The notes: generated from the letters alone by a model not told the origin. A DNA stretch of 19,518 nucleotides from Faecalibacterium sp. UBA1819 (GCA_002315015.1 DCEX01000014.1:1-19518), one strand, 5' to 3'. Numbered from the stretch's first letter, positions 1-7,556 are shown. Numbers and translations: made by a program.

Positions 1-1145
1 CCCGCTGGCTGCGGCATTTCCAGCGTGCCATCTGCTTTCAGAGCGCGAGAAAGTCCCGCCGCCTGCAAACGCTCCGGAGCGGTCGGCAATCCGGCTGCTG
101 CTGAAAAGCGCTCATACTCTGCCTTCAACTGACGCAGAAGAATGCGGCTGCTGCGCAGCTCCCCGCTGCCCAGCTCACCCTGCTCCTGCGCGGCAGCAAT
201 ACGATCTTTGCATTGGCGGATGCTGTTTTCCAATGCTTTCTGCTGCTGTGTGGCTTCATACTGTGTATAATGTCTGCCCTCATAGGTGATGCCTTGTGCG
301 TTCTGCTGCGCCAGCTCCGCAAGCTGCTCCTGTGTCCACTGCGGTTTATCCACACCCAGCTTGATTGGCCATGCGATATGCTTACAGCTCAGTGTCCCAA
401 TACGTCTTTGTAAGCGGCTGTTAAGTATTTTATACTCTTCATCACTGTATTGCCGACCTTGGATGGATTCATGATCGGGTGCACATGCGCTGTGGGCGCT
501 GATCTCCCAGCCGTCGTATCCGCCGTCGTTGTGGTGCTTTTCGTTGATGGCCGTGGTCATTTCTCCCATTTTGCTCATAATCGCACGCTGTGCCATGTAT
601 TCGACGGAAAAAGAACGCCCATCTGAGCGGTCAATGGTACGGATTCCCCGCTGCCACAAACGCAGCGTGGCTCGCCGCACAGCCTCCTCCGGCGTCTTTG
701 CCCCGCTGGAAACCTGTCGGAACACATAGTCCATCGTGCGCCGGTATACGTCTTTGATCGGGTATACCCGGCCGTCCACGTCTGCGGCAGCCAACTCGCC
801 CAACACATGTGTCACTTCGTTGCGCGTCACCTTGACATAGGCGTCGGCGATATTCCGCAGGCTCTCGCTATTCTCTAGCGGCGCGGTTTTCTCAGCCGCC
901 CATTGCATCAGCTGCTCCACCGCCTCATCGGTGAGATCCGTTTGTCTGCGCAGCGTGTCCTCAATCACGTTATCCGCTCCGGCCAGACTTTTTGCCAGCA
1001 GCAGTTTATACTCGGCGCCGGACGTCACCCCACCGGCCGCAGCGATGCACCGGCACAGGTCGCGCAGCAGTTCCTCTGCGATAGGGCCGTAAATGGACAC
1101 GATCAATTCCCGCAGTCCGTCGATCTCTTCCGGTGTCAATGCCAT
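1..1145 (-). CDS. Phage minor capsid protein (Phage_min_cap2 family), 3' truncated by window edge
   Basis: The frame is open from an ATG at 1145 to the window edge, giving about 381 residues with no stop. The protein begins MALTPEEIDGLRELIVSIYG. Its most diagnostic stretch, around residues 215-240, reads WEISAHSACAPDH followed by QGRQYS, the His/Cys-Asp-His and QG-x-x-S signature of phage minor capsid protein 2 (PF06152, related to MuF/SPP1 gp7 head proteins). The N-terminal 120 residues are helical. The last visible part is Gln/Glu/Ala-rich and helical. These proteins sit at the portal inside the capsid and are thought to help head assembly or DNA delivery. The gene starts 4 nt after the portal stop codon, the usual portal-MuF order, with AGGTGATATC as a possible ribosome binding site. 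The missing C-terminus might carry an effector domain, as in some MuF proteins. Confidence 0.85.
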   Translation of the reverse strand, partial: MALTPEEIDGLRELIVSIYGPIAEELLRDLCRCIAAAGGVTSGAEYKLLLAKSLAGADNVIEDTLRRQTDLTDEAVEQLMQWAAEKTAPLENSESLRNIADAYVKVTRNEVTHVLGELAAADVDGRVYPIKDVYRRTMDYVFRQVSSGAKTPEEAVRRATLRLWQRGIRTIDRSDGRSFSVEYMAQRAIMSKMGEMTTAINEKHHNDGGYDGWEISAHSACAPDHESIQGRQYSDEEYKILNSRLQRRIGTLSCKHIAWPIKLGVDKPQWTQEQLAELAQQNAQGITYEGRHYTQYEATQQQKALENSIRQCKDRIAAAQEQGELGSGELRSSRILLRQLKAEYERFSAAAGLPTAPERLQAAGLSRALKADGTLEMPQPA

Positions 1146-1149
1146 GATA

Positions 1150-2562
1150 TCACCTCACGCTTGCATGAGCGGTCAGCTGCGCCATTTCCGGCATATACTT
1201 CTCACGAATTGCCGCTAAATCCTTCGGAGTTTCGCAAGGCAGGTCGTACTTCTTCGCCAGTGCCAGCTCAGGTTTAAGCATCCCGGCCTGAACCAATTCC
1301 ATCGTCTCCTGCCAATTTTTGTCCGCGTCGTACAATACGCCATTGCCCCAGCTTACACTCACCAGCTTCTTCAAATCCACCGTCTGAGCGTCACACAGCC
1401 CAAGGGCCTGCCCCCACAAATCTGTAATACGCAGCGTTTCCATGAGTGCATCGTACCACATCCGCTGGAGGTCAATCATTGAAAGGCTGTAATCGCCCTC
1501 GCTGCTGCTGATTTCCTTTGCGGTACGCTCTGCTGCCTCTACATCCGACAAGATTCCGCGTTTAAGCCCGATAATATTTTCGCACGCTTTGAGGTAAGAT
1601 TGCTTGCGGCGTTCAAAGCTCTCATCACGCAGCGTCGGGGAAAAGATTGTCAAACCTGTATCGCCGCTGCCATCCAAACCGACAAAGATATCGTCCTTAA
1701 TCTGCATGACACCGCCATCCGGCCGCGGCATCACCAGCATATCCGCTCCTGCCACGATTCTGCTGCGCCCCAGCTCGAATTCACGCCCCAACTGATACTC
1801 GTTCCTATAGATATTGTGAATCAACTGCACAGCGCCTTCGTACACACTCACCCCATCGAGGCTTCCGTCCACGTTGTTGGCCATGGGCATGCGGATATAC
1901 GTCATGCCAAGCCCGCCGAACGGCATGCTGTAGGTGTGCTCCGGCGTAAGCTGCGAGTATTGGGGCAGGCTGTCCAGCCGCACCTCGCGGCCCAGCGTTT
2001 CACTGCTTTCCGACATATACAGGTTGTATCGGATTGTCAGATAGCCACTTTCATCTACGCTTCGGCGCTCGAGTAAGGTATAGTAGCTGGAACCCACCCG
2101 GCTGCGTTCGCTCAAAAGCACATCCGTAATGCCATGCGGTCCCCGCGCGAGTACACTGTACCGATCCCGCCGCACTACACGGTAAGAAAAACTGCCCGCG
2201 CCATCCGGCGCAGGCTTCAAAAATCCTTCTCCGCCCACCATGACCCATTGCAGCACGTCCTGCTTTACGGCGTCGATCAGGCTGCGCTGCCCGTCCAGCC
2301 ACACCGTTTTTCCTGTGCTGTTCTCTGTAAAGCCGGAATCGTACTCCGCAAAACAGGCTTTTGTCAATTTGTTGATGATGGTATAGGGAATGCGCTGAGC
2401 CGGGTCTTCTTCCTTGTCTTTCGATGTTTCTCGCATAAAGAAAAGCTCGAACCATTCTCTCACCGCCGCCTGCATGGCAGATGTGCTGATATCCTTCAAG
2501 CCGGCTGTCTGCTCACCTGTAATGGCAGTGTCGTCAAACAACGCCCTCACGATCGCGTTCAT
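1150..2562 (-). CDS. Phage portal protein, SPP1 gp6/A118-like family
   Basis: 470 aa, full length for an SPP1-family portal (PF05133). The portal forms the dodecameric ring at one capsid vertex through which terminase pumps DNA. Family-typical stretches are visible: an N-terminal IPYTIINKLTKACFAEYDSG segment, a central YIRMPMANNVDGSLDGVSVY segment where interior contacts and the clip are expected, and the GLKRGILSDVEAAERTAKEI segment typical of A118-like portals. The start ATG at 2562 follows a good GGAGGG ribosome binding site 8 nt upstream. The start overlaps the preceding small gene by 29 bp, and the stop lies 4 nt before the minor capsid gene. A Mu-type portal (DUF935) would have been expected from the early region, so this marks a module exchange. 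Confidence 0.88.
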   Translation of the reverse strand: MNAIVRALFDDTAITGEQTAGLKDISTSAMQAAVREWFELFFMRETSKDKEEDPAQRIPYTIINKLTKACFAEYDSGFTENSTGKTVWLDGQRSLIDAVKQDVLQWVMVGGEGFLKPAPDGAGSFSYRVVRRDRYSVLARGPHGITDVLLSERSRVGSSYYTLLERRSVDESGYLTIRYNLYMSESSETLGREVRLDSLPQYSQLTPEHTYSMPFGGLGMTYIRMPMANNVDGSLDGVSVYEGAVQLIHNIYRNEYQLGREFELGRSRIVAGADMLVMPRPDGGVMQIKDDIFVGLDGSGDTGLTIFSPTLRDESFERRKQSYLKACENIIGLKRGILSDVEAAERTAKEISSSEGDYSLSMIDLQRMWYDALMETLRITDLWGQALGLCDAQTVDLKKLVSVSWGNGVLYDADKNWQETMELVQAGMLKPELALAKKYDLPCETPKDLAAIREKYMPEMAQLTAHASVR

Positions 2563-2761
2563 CCGCTGTCCCTCCTCTCAAAACAATTTTCGCCTGCTTT
2601 GCCCGCAGCCCACGCTCCACTCCGTTGATGTACGCTCGCAAGGTATGGTTTTCCGTCTCCAACTCCTGCACACGCTTCTGTGCTGCCTCCAGTCGATCGC
2701 GGTACTCGAGCACTGCCCAGCTGGGCAGATATCTCTTCAGCAGCCAGTCTTTCAGCGTCAT
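2534..2761 (-). CDS. Small coiled-coil protein between terminase and portal
   Basis: 75 aa, function not recognised. Residues about 18-58 form a probable coiled coil (RDRLEAAQKRVQELETENHT). The C-terminus is basic and then acidic. The ATG at 2761 lies 3 nt after the terminase stop, and the ribosome binding site AAAGGGTG lies inside the end of the terminase gene. The gene's 3' end overlaps the portal start by 29 bp, which suggests translational coupling. Another frame at 2559-2786 covers the same DNA but has poorer start placement. Inference: a small head- or packaging-module accessory protein. No homologue is recalled. Confidence 0.65.
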   Translation of the reverse strand: MTLKDWLLKRYLPSWAVLEYRDRLEAAQKRVQELETENHTLRAYINGVERGLRAKQAKIVLRGGTADERDREGVV

Positions 2762-2764
2762 CTT

Positions 2765-4033
2765 TTACGCACCCTTTCTCTGCCAAATGCGGCTGCAGGC
2801 ATATCGCACTGCGTCGATATGATGGTTGTCTGTATCCATATAGGTACCCAGTACTGTACCATCCGGCGCTGTGTCATACTCATACTCCACAAATTCTTGA
2901 AGTGTATATGGACAGCGATCGGGGTCAATTATGATAGCATCCAGTCCCTGCAGCCATTGAAGACCTTGCTCTACGCTGCCCGGTGGTTTGCGTGCATGTT
3001 GGCACCGCAATCCGGCGGCTCGGTAGTCCGCACAAGACTTACGCTCTGCTCCGTCCGCCAAAATCAGCTCTCCCGGTGCCACCTTGCCTTTTACAATTCC
3101 CGCTGTGATATGGTTTGTAAGCTTATTTGCCCGCGCTTCATCAAAAATATACAGTGTGCGTTTTGAGGCCTCGTAATACGTCCTGTTAAAAGCCCAAGGG
3201 TCGGGATACCAACCCCAGTCTACGCCGGATATGATATTTCCGAAGCTTGCAATTTCTTTTGCAGTAATTTTTCGCTGAACGATGTTGTCAAATACCTGCG
3301 TACCGCTGCCCACCATCTCGCCCAAATACATGTGTCGATATTTCAGCGGTTTTTTCTTACGCAGATACTCGGCATCTGCCAGGAACCGTTCGCCCAGCCA
3401 TGCTTTCGGCGCTTCCAGATAAGACGAATGGTGAACGAGCTTGCGAGCCGCTCGCTCACGAGCGTATCGATTGGCCCAGTTACGGCTGTTGGCCGGAGGG
3501 TTGAAGCTGATCAGCGTTAGGGTAGGATTGCCTTCCGTTCCTCGAAAAGCCGACTGCTGCACACTCAGCACTGCATCCTCACCTTCGCGCAGCTGATCCG
3601 CCTCCTCAAACCATAATGCTCCAATATACCCAAAAGGCATTTTGATGCCTTTGATTTTGTTTTTATCATCCAAGCCACGGAAGTAAATGCGCTGACCTGT
3701 CGGTTTATAAATAATCTGATACGGGCTTTTCTTCACTTGAAAGCAATGGGTCAGACCCAGCATACCGATGGCCCATTCAATTTGCGCAACCACACTGTCT
3801 GCAAGCGTATTGCCAACCTGCCGCATCACCAGCGCATGGCTGCGCGGCCAGCGCAGCAGCCACAGAATGATTTCAACACCGCAAAACGAGCTTTTTAAGC
3901 TGCCGCGTCCACCTTCTTCAATCACTGTATCTGCTGTCCCGCTTCGGATTGCCCGGTGTGATTCATAAAATGCCGGGCCGATCACGTCCTTCAGGTCAAC
4001 TGTCAAGGAAGTGCCGTTAAATGCTGTCAACAA
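2765..4033 (-). CDS. Terminase large subunit, PBSX/XtmB-like
   Basis: 422 aa. It is the ATPase-nuclease motor that packages phage DNA into the prohead. Visible motifs: Walker A GGRGSLKSS at 41-49, Walker B LWFEEAD at 140-146, and a C-terminal RNase H-like nuclease with acidic residues in GVDWGWYPD (D272), ADGAE (D327) and NHHIDAVRYA (D407). This order and length fit PBSX-family terminases (Terminase_3) rather than the larger Mu gp28. The start is TTG at 4033, with GGAGGTG 6 nt upstream, and it overlaps the preceding small-terminase candidate by 17 bp. For a replicative transposable phage, packaging is expected to start near the phage end and run into host DNA. Whether a PBSX-type enzyme does this here cannot be told from the sequence. 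Confidence 0.92.
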   Translation of the reverse strand: MLTAFNGTSLTVDLKDVIGPAFYESHRAIRSGTADTVIEEGGRGSLKSSFCGVEIILWLLRWPRSHALVMRQVGNTLADSVVAQIEWAIGMLGLTHCFQVKKSPYQIIYKPTGQRIYFRGLDDKNKIKGIKMPFGYIGALWFEEADQLREGEDAVLSVQQSAFRGTEGNPTLTLISFNPPANSRNWANRYARERAARKLVHHSSYLEAPKAWLGERFLADAEYLRKKKPLKYRHMYLGEMVGSGTQVFDNIVQRKITAKEIASFGNIISGVDWGWYPDPWAFNRTYYEASKRTLYIFDEARANKLTNHITAGIVKGKVAPGELILADGAERKSCADYRAAGLRCQHARKPPGSVEQGLQWLQGLDAIIIDPDRCPYTLQEFVEYEYDTAPDGTVLGTYMDTDNHHIDAVRYACSRIWQRKGA

Positions 4034-4328
4034 TGTTCACCTCCGCTGCGCCGCTCCCGCTTTCTTTCTGAATGTCCATCCACAGTCTTATCGCATCGAT
4101 GTCTCCCGACTGGCATTTTCGCATAAGAACCGCATGCACAGTTGCTGTTTCCTGCGCGGTGTACTTGTCAATCAGTCCCTGGATCAACGCCAAATAGTTT
4201 TTCTTGCTGGTTTTAGGGTATGCTTCAAGCAGCATTTTCAAATCCTTTGCAAAATGGTATTCGTTCTGTTGTTTTGCCGTTTCAATACCTCGCAAAAGTT
4301 CCTCAGCGCTCTCTGTTTTGCTTCTCAT
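4017..4328 (-). CDS. Probable terminase small subunit
   Basis: 103 aa, directly upstream of and overlapping the large terminase, the standard position for TerS. It is mostly helical. The C-terminal part (AQETATVHAVLMRKCQSGDI, then DAIRLWMDIQKE) resembles the end of small-terminase proteins, where a helical pair precedes a short tail that contacts TerL. No clear helix-turn-helix is visible, so the call rests mainly on position and length. The ATG at 4328 is chosen over the one at 4334 because the ribosome binding site AGGAGG is 8 nt from 4328 and only 2 nt from 4334. The phage also carries a Mu gp27/DUF3486 protein, the usual small-terminase candidate in Mu relatives, so two candidates coexist. 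Confidence 0.6.
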   Translation of the reverse strand: MRSKTESAEELLRGIETAKQQNEYHFAKDLKMLLEAYPKTSKKNYLALIQGLIDKYTAQETATVHAVLMRKCQSGDIDAIRLWMDIQKESGSGAAEVNIVDSI

Positions 4329-4384
4329 CGGCATAGCCTCCTATTTGTTTTCTTCAAAATAGCCCTTAATTTGCCCTTAGAATG

Positions 4385-4426
4385 AAAAAAGACCTTTGAT
4401 AGCCATGGATACTACCTTTGGTCTTG
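4385..4426 (-). terminator. Intrinsic terminator upstream of the packaging genes
   Basis: Read on the minus strand: outer stem AAGACC/GGTCTT (6 bp), a symmetric AAA/AAA internal loop, inner stem GGTAG/CTATC (5 bp, one wobble), loop TATCCATGG, then a six-T run. It lies about 57 nt upstream of the small-terminase start and downstream of the NusG-like gene. Transcription of the packaging genes must therefore either restart between 4385 and 4328 or read through this hairpin. Confidence 0.75.
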
Positions 4427-4650
4427 CAACGTTTTGCAAAGGCTTTCAGCCGATTGTAGAGGGTATTTTGTGCGCACCGGAGAATAGGGGAGATATTTTA
4501 GCGGGCATGCTTCGCCATCCGACCCTTTTAGCCCGGTTTTTGATTTCTCTATGCCCACCGATCACGCTGCGGGGGACGAATCAACCCCGTTTTGCTCCCG
4601 GCTTCTTTGTACGCTTTGCAAAGTGAGAAAAACACCATTGCAAAACAATA
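4427..4650 (-). other. Noncoding structured gap between the Cys protein gene and the terminase genes
   Basis: About 225 bp without a credible gene. Read on the minus strand it contains a CGGGG/CCCCG hairpin (4570-4574 with 4585-4589), a longer-range 8-bp stem GTGGGCAT/ATGCCCGC (4551-4558 with 4501-4508, one wobble), and a GGCT-GAA-AGCC hairpin at 4441-4451. Palindromic TTGCAA hexamers lie at 4424, 4434, 4616 and 4638, two on each side of the structured core. Position after a NusG paralogue and before a terminator suggests an RNA leader for antitermination (inference). A packaging or protein-binding site is the alternative. Confidence 0.45.
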
Positions 4651-4830
4651 TTATTTAGGCTGCAGCGGCCAGCCTTTTTTCATCATAACGCAGCGGGGGA
4701 AAGGGCAAGCCGACCGACCGCTTTCCCGCAAAGCCCACACACAGCGTACACACAGTTCCGGCGGTTCTTTCAGCTTCGCACCAGAAATCTTCCGAATCAA
4801 CTTTCGGCGCGGGCTCTCTCTTTGTTTCAT
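4651..4830 (-). CDS. Small Cys-containing basic protein
   Basis: 59 aa, unknown function. A Lys/Arg-rich N-terminus is followed by a CVRC motif and then CPFPRC about 14 residues later, a spacing that could form a small zinc-binding knuckle. The ATG at 4830 overlaps the TGA of the NusG-like gene in a TGATG arrangement. A strong AAAGGGGGTG ribosome binding site lies within the end of that gene, so coupled translation with NusG is likely. A longer reading from 4899 has no better start. The coupling hints that this protein could be a cofactor of the NusG paralogue, but nothing in its sequence proves that. Confidence 0.6.
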   Translation of the reverse strand: MKQRESPRRKLIRKISGAKLKEPPELCVRCVWALRESGRSACPFPRCVMMKKGWPLQPK

Positions 4831-5327
4831 CACGCACCCCCTTTCACTGGGGTAATACCAAACCGAATGCGCTGTATGCTGCCGCCCAGACGGGTACACA
4901 CCAATGCCCGGCGCTGTCTGCGTTCCATGCGCATCACATCAGAAGCAAAATCCTGCAGCGGTCCGTCAAGCACATGCCATGTACCGTCCGGCAGAAACAG
5001 AACCCTGCTCGGCTCGAGTGTTTCTGCTCTATCCAGTTTCCACTGCAATACTTCTCTCGTATCCAGCGCCTGCGGTTCCCCGTGCTCCATCCCAAGCCAG
5101 CGAATAACGCCGGCAATCGGAGAAACAAGGTGAAACAGTAATGCACTGTATTCTACACCGACAAAGACATAGCCCGGTAAAAGCAACCGTTCCTCACTCT
5201 TCCATTGCCCCTGACGCCGAATCTCTATGTGCTGTGCCGGAGCCCTAGCCTTCACACCCTTACGGCGCAGAGCCTCGCACACGTTCCGTTCTTGGCCTGT
5301 CAGCACCTGCAGTACATACCATGCCAT
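4830..5327 (-). CDS. NusG-family transcription elongation/antitermination factor (phage paralogue)
   Basis: 165 aa with both NusG domains. The NGN domain covers about residues 1-105, with WYVLQVLTGQE at the N-terminus and the hallmark LLPGYVFVGV at 49-58. A KOW domain follows at about 112-165, with DGTWHVLDGPL and RRQRRALVCTRLGG. Length and layout match specialised paralogues such as RfaH and LoaP, which bind RNA polymerase and suppress pausing or termination on chosen operons. The ATG at 5327 overlaps the DUF3486 stop in a TAATG arrangement. The gene sits in the late block between one terminator upstream (6611-6654) and another downstream (4385-4426), consistent with a processive antiterminator for the phage's packaging genes. 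That role is inferred. The family assignment is seen in the sequence. Confidence 0.85.
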   Translation of the reverse strand: MAWYVLQVLTGQERNVCEALRRKGVKARAPAQHIEIRRQGQWKSEERLLLPGYVFVGVEYSALLFHLVSPIAGVIRWLGMEHGEPQALDTREVLQWKLDRAETLEPSRVLFLPDGTWHVLDGPLQDFASDVMRMERRQRRALVCTRLGGSIQRIRFGITPVKGGA

Positions 5328-5887
5328 TATTCCTGCATCCCCTTTACCTGTCGATTCAGCGCTTGCACTACTTGACGATATAGCTCCGGATTTTCTGCAC
5401 TCAGAGCCGCAAAAAATTCTGCTTTCAGCTCGTCTGCAGCAGCCTCTACATCTTCCTTGTTCTGTAAATCAATGCGCTGCTTATATGCTACTGCCTTCGT
5501 CATTCCGTTTGCTTCTTTCAGCAATTTGTCAAGACGAAGCTCCGTCCATTCTTCTTCCGGCTTGCTGATAATCGCCTGAACCAGCTTTTGTCCTGCAATG
5601 CGGTTGATAATTTCTACAGCGTCAACCTCGGGAATTTTCGACGCAGTGTCCATCATTGCTCTGATAGACTCCTGTGCCATATTGAGTGCTTCTAAGCTTT
5701 CCATGAGATTTCGTGCATAGGTTCCGATCGCCGATTGGCTTACATCGACGTTTTGCTCGGCAAGATATTCTTGAATATCCTTGTAAGTAAAATCGGCTGT
5801 GGCCTGTATCATTGCATCTACCGTGCTGCGAATTTCAGGCGGCAAACGGCTGATTTTACTTCGACTTCTGTTTTTCCGCCGTCTCAT
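5327..5887 (-). CDS. DUF3486 (Mu gp27-like) protein
   Basis: 186 aa. The N-terminal 60 residues, with KISRLPPEIRSTVDAMI, a FTYKDIQEYLAEQ helix and SAIGTYARNL, are the signature of the Mu gp27 family. They probably form a DNA-binding winged-helix or HTH domain. The rest is helical and acidic. In Mu relatives this protein sits just before the large terminase and is taken as the small terminase. Here it lies five genes upstream of TerL, next to the gp26- and gp25-like genes, as in Mu. The ATG at 5887 has a GGGGGG ribosome binding site 6 nt upstream. The N-terminal domain is also found fused to the phage's Bro-N protein (13699-14355). Confidence 0.88.
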   Translation of the reverse strand: MRRRKNRSRSKISRLPPEIRSTVDAMIQATADFTYKDIQEYLAEQNVDVSQSAIGTYARNLMESLEALNMAQESIRAMMDTASKIPEVDAVEIINRIAGQKLVQAIISKPEEEWTELRLDKLLKEANGMTKAVAYKQRIDLQNKEDVEAAADELKAEFFAALSAENPELYRQVVQALNRQVKGMQE

Positions 5888-5899
5888 GCTCTGCCCCCC

Positions 5900-6235
5900 T
5901 TACATATTGACCAGCGGGTCTTGCCTTACACATCTCTGTATTTGCACGCCTTGCGGTGTCATTTTAACTTCCAGAGCTTCTAAGTCTACATCCGAAACAC
6001 TGGCATCGCATTTGCTTTCAATCTGCCGCACATGCAAATAGCCGCTGTCCGCCAGATAGTTGATGCTGCTGCACAATGCGCTGCGGCTGATTTCTCCGGC
6101 AAGCACCAAAAGCAGTGATTTCAGTTTCAGGTATTTGTAATCGTTTCCGGCAACCGCCAATGTCCTCATTACCGTACCGTTGTTCGATGCCAGCTCCCCG
6201 GACTCAATCTTTTTTCGGAGTTCCCACTCAGTCAT
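5900..6235 (-). CDS. Mu gp26-like winged-helix protein (VpaChn25_0724-type)
   Basis: 111 aa. A central helical segment (LKLKSLLLVLAGEISRSALC) is followed by INYLADSGYLHV and a strand ending VKMTPQGVQIQRC. This is the 'inverse winged-helix' layout of the Mu gp26 family, in which a helix pair, a dSGYL turn and an LTpqG motif are conserved. The ATG at 6235 overlaps the upstream gene by 8 bp and has GGGGG 8 nt upstream. It keeps Mu order: gp25-like, gp26-like, gp27-like. The role in Mu is not well defined, but it lies in the morphogenesis region and may act in DNA binding or packaging. The family match is by pattern memory, so moderate certainty. Confidence 0.65.
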   Translation of the reverse strand: MTEWELRKKIESGELASNNGTVMRTLAVAGNDYKYLKLKSLLLVLAGEISRSALCSSINYLADSGYLHVRQIESKCDASVSDVDLEALEVKMTPQGVQIQRCVRQDPLVNM

Positions 6236-6596
6236 ATTTCATGCCCCCTTTCATGACATAGTCCATCAATTTATCCAGCTTTCCCTCAAGCTTCAGCTGG
6301 CTCTGCAAAAATTCCTCTCTGCGGATGCAGTTTTCCTTGATGTCTCGTACATCTCCGGACATCGTTTGAATCTCCGTCCGAACCTCCGCTCGCATTTCTT
6401 TCATGTCATTGCGAACGGCTTCAATATCCTTTTGATGTGCATTGCGTGTTGTGTAATTTTCCCGCACCTCTTTGATATCACTGCGATTTTCGTCAATTTG
6501 CTTGAAAATCGAACGGCTTACGAGTCCGCCTACCACTCCAAGCAGTGACGTCAGTAAAATACCGACAAGCCACCATGTTCCTGCATCAAATGTCAC
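6228..6596 (-). CDS. Membrane-anchored coiled-coil protein, Mu gp25/DUF2730-like
   Basis: 122 aa from a GTG at 6596. One transmembrane helix (WWLVGILLTSLLGVVGGLV, residues about 7-25) is followed by a long charged coiled coil. This layout matches DUF2730 (Mu gp25). The frame is open back to 6689, but that extension crosses a strong terminator at 6611-6654. The GTG at 6596 has AGGGGG 7 nt upstream and is the better start. It heads the block that runs through gp26-, gp27- and NusG-like genes. Mu gp25's function is unknown. A holin-like or spanin-like role is conceivable but not supported. Confidence 0.7.
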   Translation of the reverse strand: MTFDAGTWWLVGILLTSLLGVVGGLVSRSIFKQIDENRSDIKEVRENYTTRNAHQKDIEAVRNDMKEMRAEVRTEIQTMSGDVRDIKENCIRREEFLQSQLKLEGKLDKLMDYVMKGGMKYD

Positions 6597-6610
6597 ACTG
6601 TTTCCCCCTG

Positions 6611-6654
6611 TAAAAAAATAAGGTATGACCGTCTCTTTGAGACAATCATACCTT
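6611..6654 (-). terminator. Strong intrinsic terminator after the mor-like gene
   Basis: Perfect two-part hairpin. The outer stem AAGGTATGA/TCATACCTT has 9 bp, a CC/AA internal loop follows, and the inner stem GTCTC/GAGAC has 5 bp with a 3-nt loop. On the minus strand it is followed by ATTTTTTT. It lies 31 nt after the mor-like stop codon and only about 15 nt before the GTG start of the gp25-like gene. No promoter fits between terminator and next gene, so expression of that gene depends on read-through or on processing. Confidence 0.9.
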
Positions 6655-6685
6655 GTATTTCTATCAGTGCTGCACTTGCTCTGTT

Positions 6686-7033
6686 TCACTTTTTTTCTTC
6701 GCAGTTTGAAGCTTCAAATAAATTTAACTGTCCTTCGACTTGAGCCTCGTGTAAACCTCTAATATTGTTTTTTAGAATTTCGCGAATGTATCGCTCCGTC
6801 AGCCCCCACTTTCGCGCAAGCTGTGACATATTGCTGCCATTAAACTCTCTGCGAATGCAGTCATCGCGAAGAGGTCTTACCAGCTGTTCAGCCTTAGGAA
6901 TATACAGATTGCTGCTTCCGCCGTACACCTCTACCACTCGGATAAAACCTTCCATCCCGATCAGCTCTGCCAGCTCCCGCGCATTTCCTTCTAAGTCCTC
7001 CAGACTTAGATTTCTCATCAGCTCATTGCGCAT
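6686..7033 (-). CDS. mor: Mor/C-family transcription activator
   Basis: 115 aa, typical length for Mor family (PF08765) activators. In Mu, Mor switches on middle transcription and C switches on late transcription; both are dimers that remodel promoters lacking a good -35. Visible here: the dimerisation strand and turn VVEVYGGSSNLYIPK at about 33-47, and a C-terminal helix-turn-helix SQLARKWGLTERYIREILK at 70-88, the most conserved part. The ATG at 7033 has GGAGG 9 nt upstream and overlaps the gemA stop by 11 bp. It is the last gene before a strong terminator, as expected for the end of an early operon. Its target promoter was not identified. Confidence 0.87.
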   Translation of the reverse strand: MRNELMRNLSLEDLEGNARELAELIGMEGFIRVVEVYGGSSNLYIPKAEQLVRPLRDDCIRREFNGSNMSQLARKWGLTERYIREILKNNIRGLHEAQVEGQLNLFEASNCEEKK

Positions 7034-7556
7034 GATCTTCCGCCTCCCGATTCTGTCGGTAACGTTCGCTGTGCAGATACTCCAGTTCTTTGCGCTCGGT
7101 CAAGCTTTTCAGTCCTTCAATGAGCGCATTGCCCTGTGCGCGTGTGAGAAACCGGAATGGTTGGGAGGAGAAGGCTGTCACCCCGAACTGCTTCTCAATC
7201 AGCCCGCAAAGCCGATCATGAAGCTGAACACCTTTTGGCGCGGGGTCAAACTTCTCCAGCTGAAACATCAAAAACCACACCTTTTTCTGCTGTGCTGCGC
7301 TCATTCCTCCCGGAAGCTCTTCATACTTCCTCTTTCTTTTGCACTGCCCAGCCGGGGCGCTGCGTCTGCGCAGCTCCGCCAGCACTGCTTGTGCTTCAGC
7401 CGGGGTTAGGGCTGAAACGCTTTCCTTACCGGTCATCCCACACACCAGCGCATGAAGCGCATCCTCATGCCCGCCGCCCTGCTTTACCATACCCAGCCGA
7501 GCACCCAGAGCATAAATATTTTGAATTGTTCCTTTTCCAACATTCATCGCGCCCAT
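7023..7556 (-). CDS. gemA: GemA-like regulatory protein (Mu gp16, DUF1018)
   Basis: 177 aa. The N-terminal part, with IQNIYALGARLGM, then ALHALVCGMTGKESVSALTP and EAQAVLAELRRR, is the DUF1018 pattern found in Mu gp16/GemA. The C-terminal half (KKVWFLMFQLEKFDP, ending LIEGLKSLTERK) belongs to the same family. In Mu, GemA is an early protein reported to alter host gene expression and DNA supercoiling; the mechanism is not settled. The ATG at 7556 has GGAGG 10 nt upstream. It follows gam by 21 bp and overlaps mor, matching Mu early gene order. Confidence 0.85.
   Translation of the reverse strand: MGAMNVGKGTIQNIYALGARLGMVKQGGGHEDALHALVCGMTGKESVSALTPAEAQAVLAELRRRSAPAGQCKRKRKYEELPGGMSAAQQKKVWFLMFQLEKFDPAPKGVQLHDRLCGLIEKQFGVTAFSSQPFRFLTRAQGNALIEGLKSLTERKELEYLHSERYRQNREAEDHAQ

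Noticed and set aside
1600..3166. Several long plus-strand ORFs opposite portal and terminase
   Set aside because: They are shadows of clearly homologous minus-strand genes and lack start signals.
4396..4626. 76-aa plus-strand ORF in the gap before the terminase genes
   Set aside because: TTG start without ribosome binding site, begins inside a terminator hairpin, opposes all neighbours.
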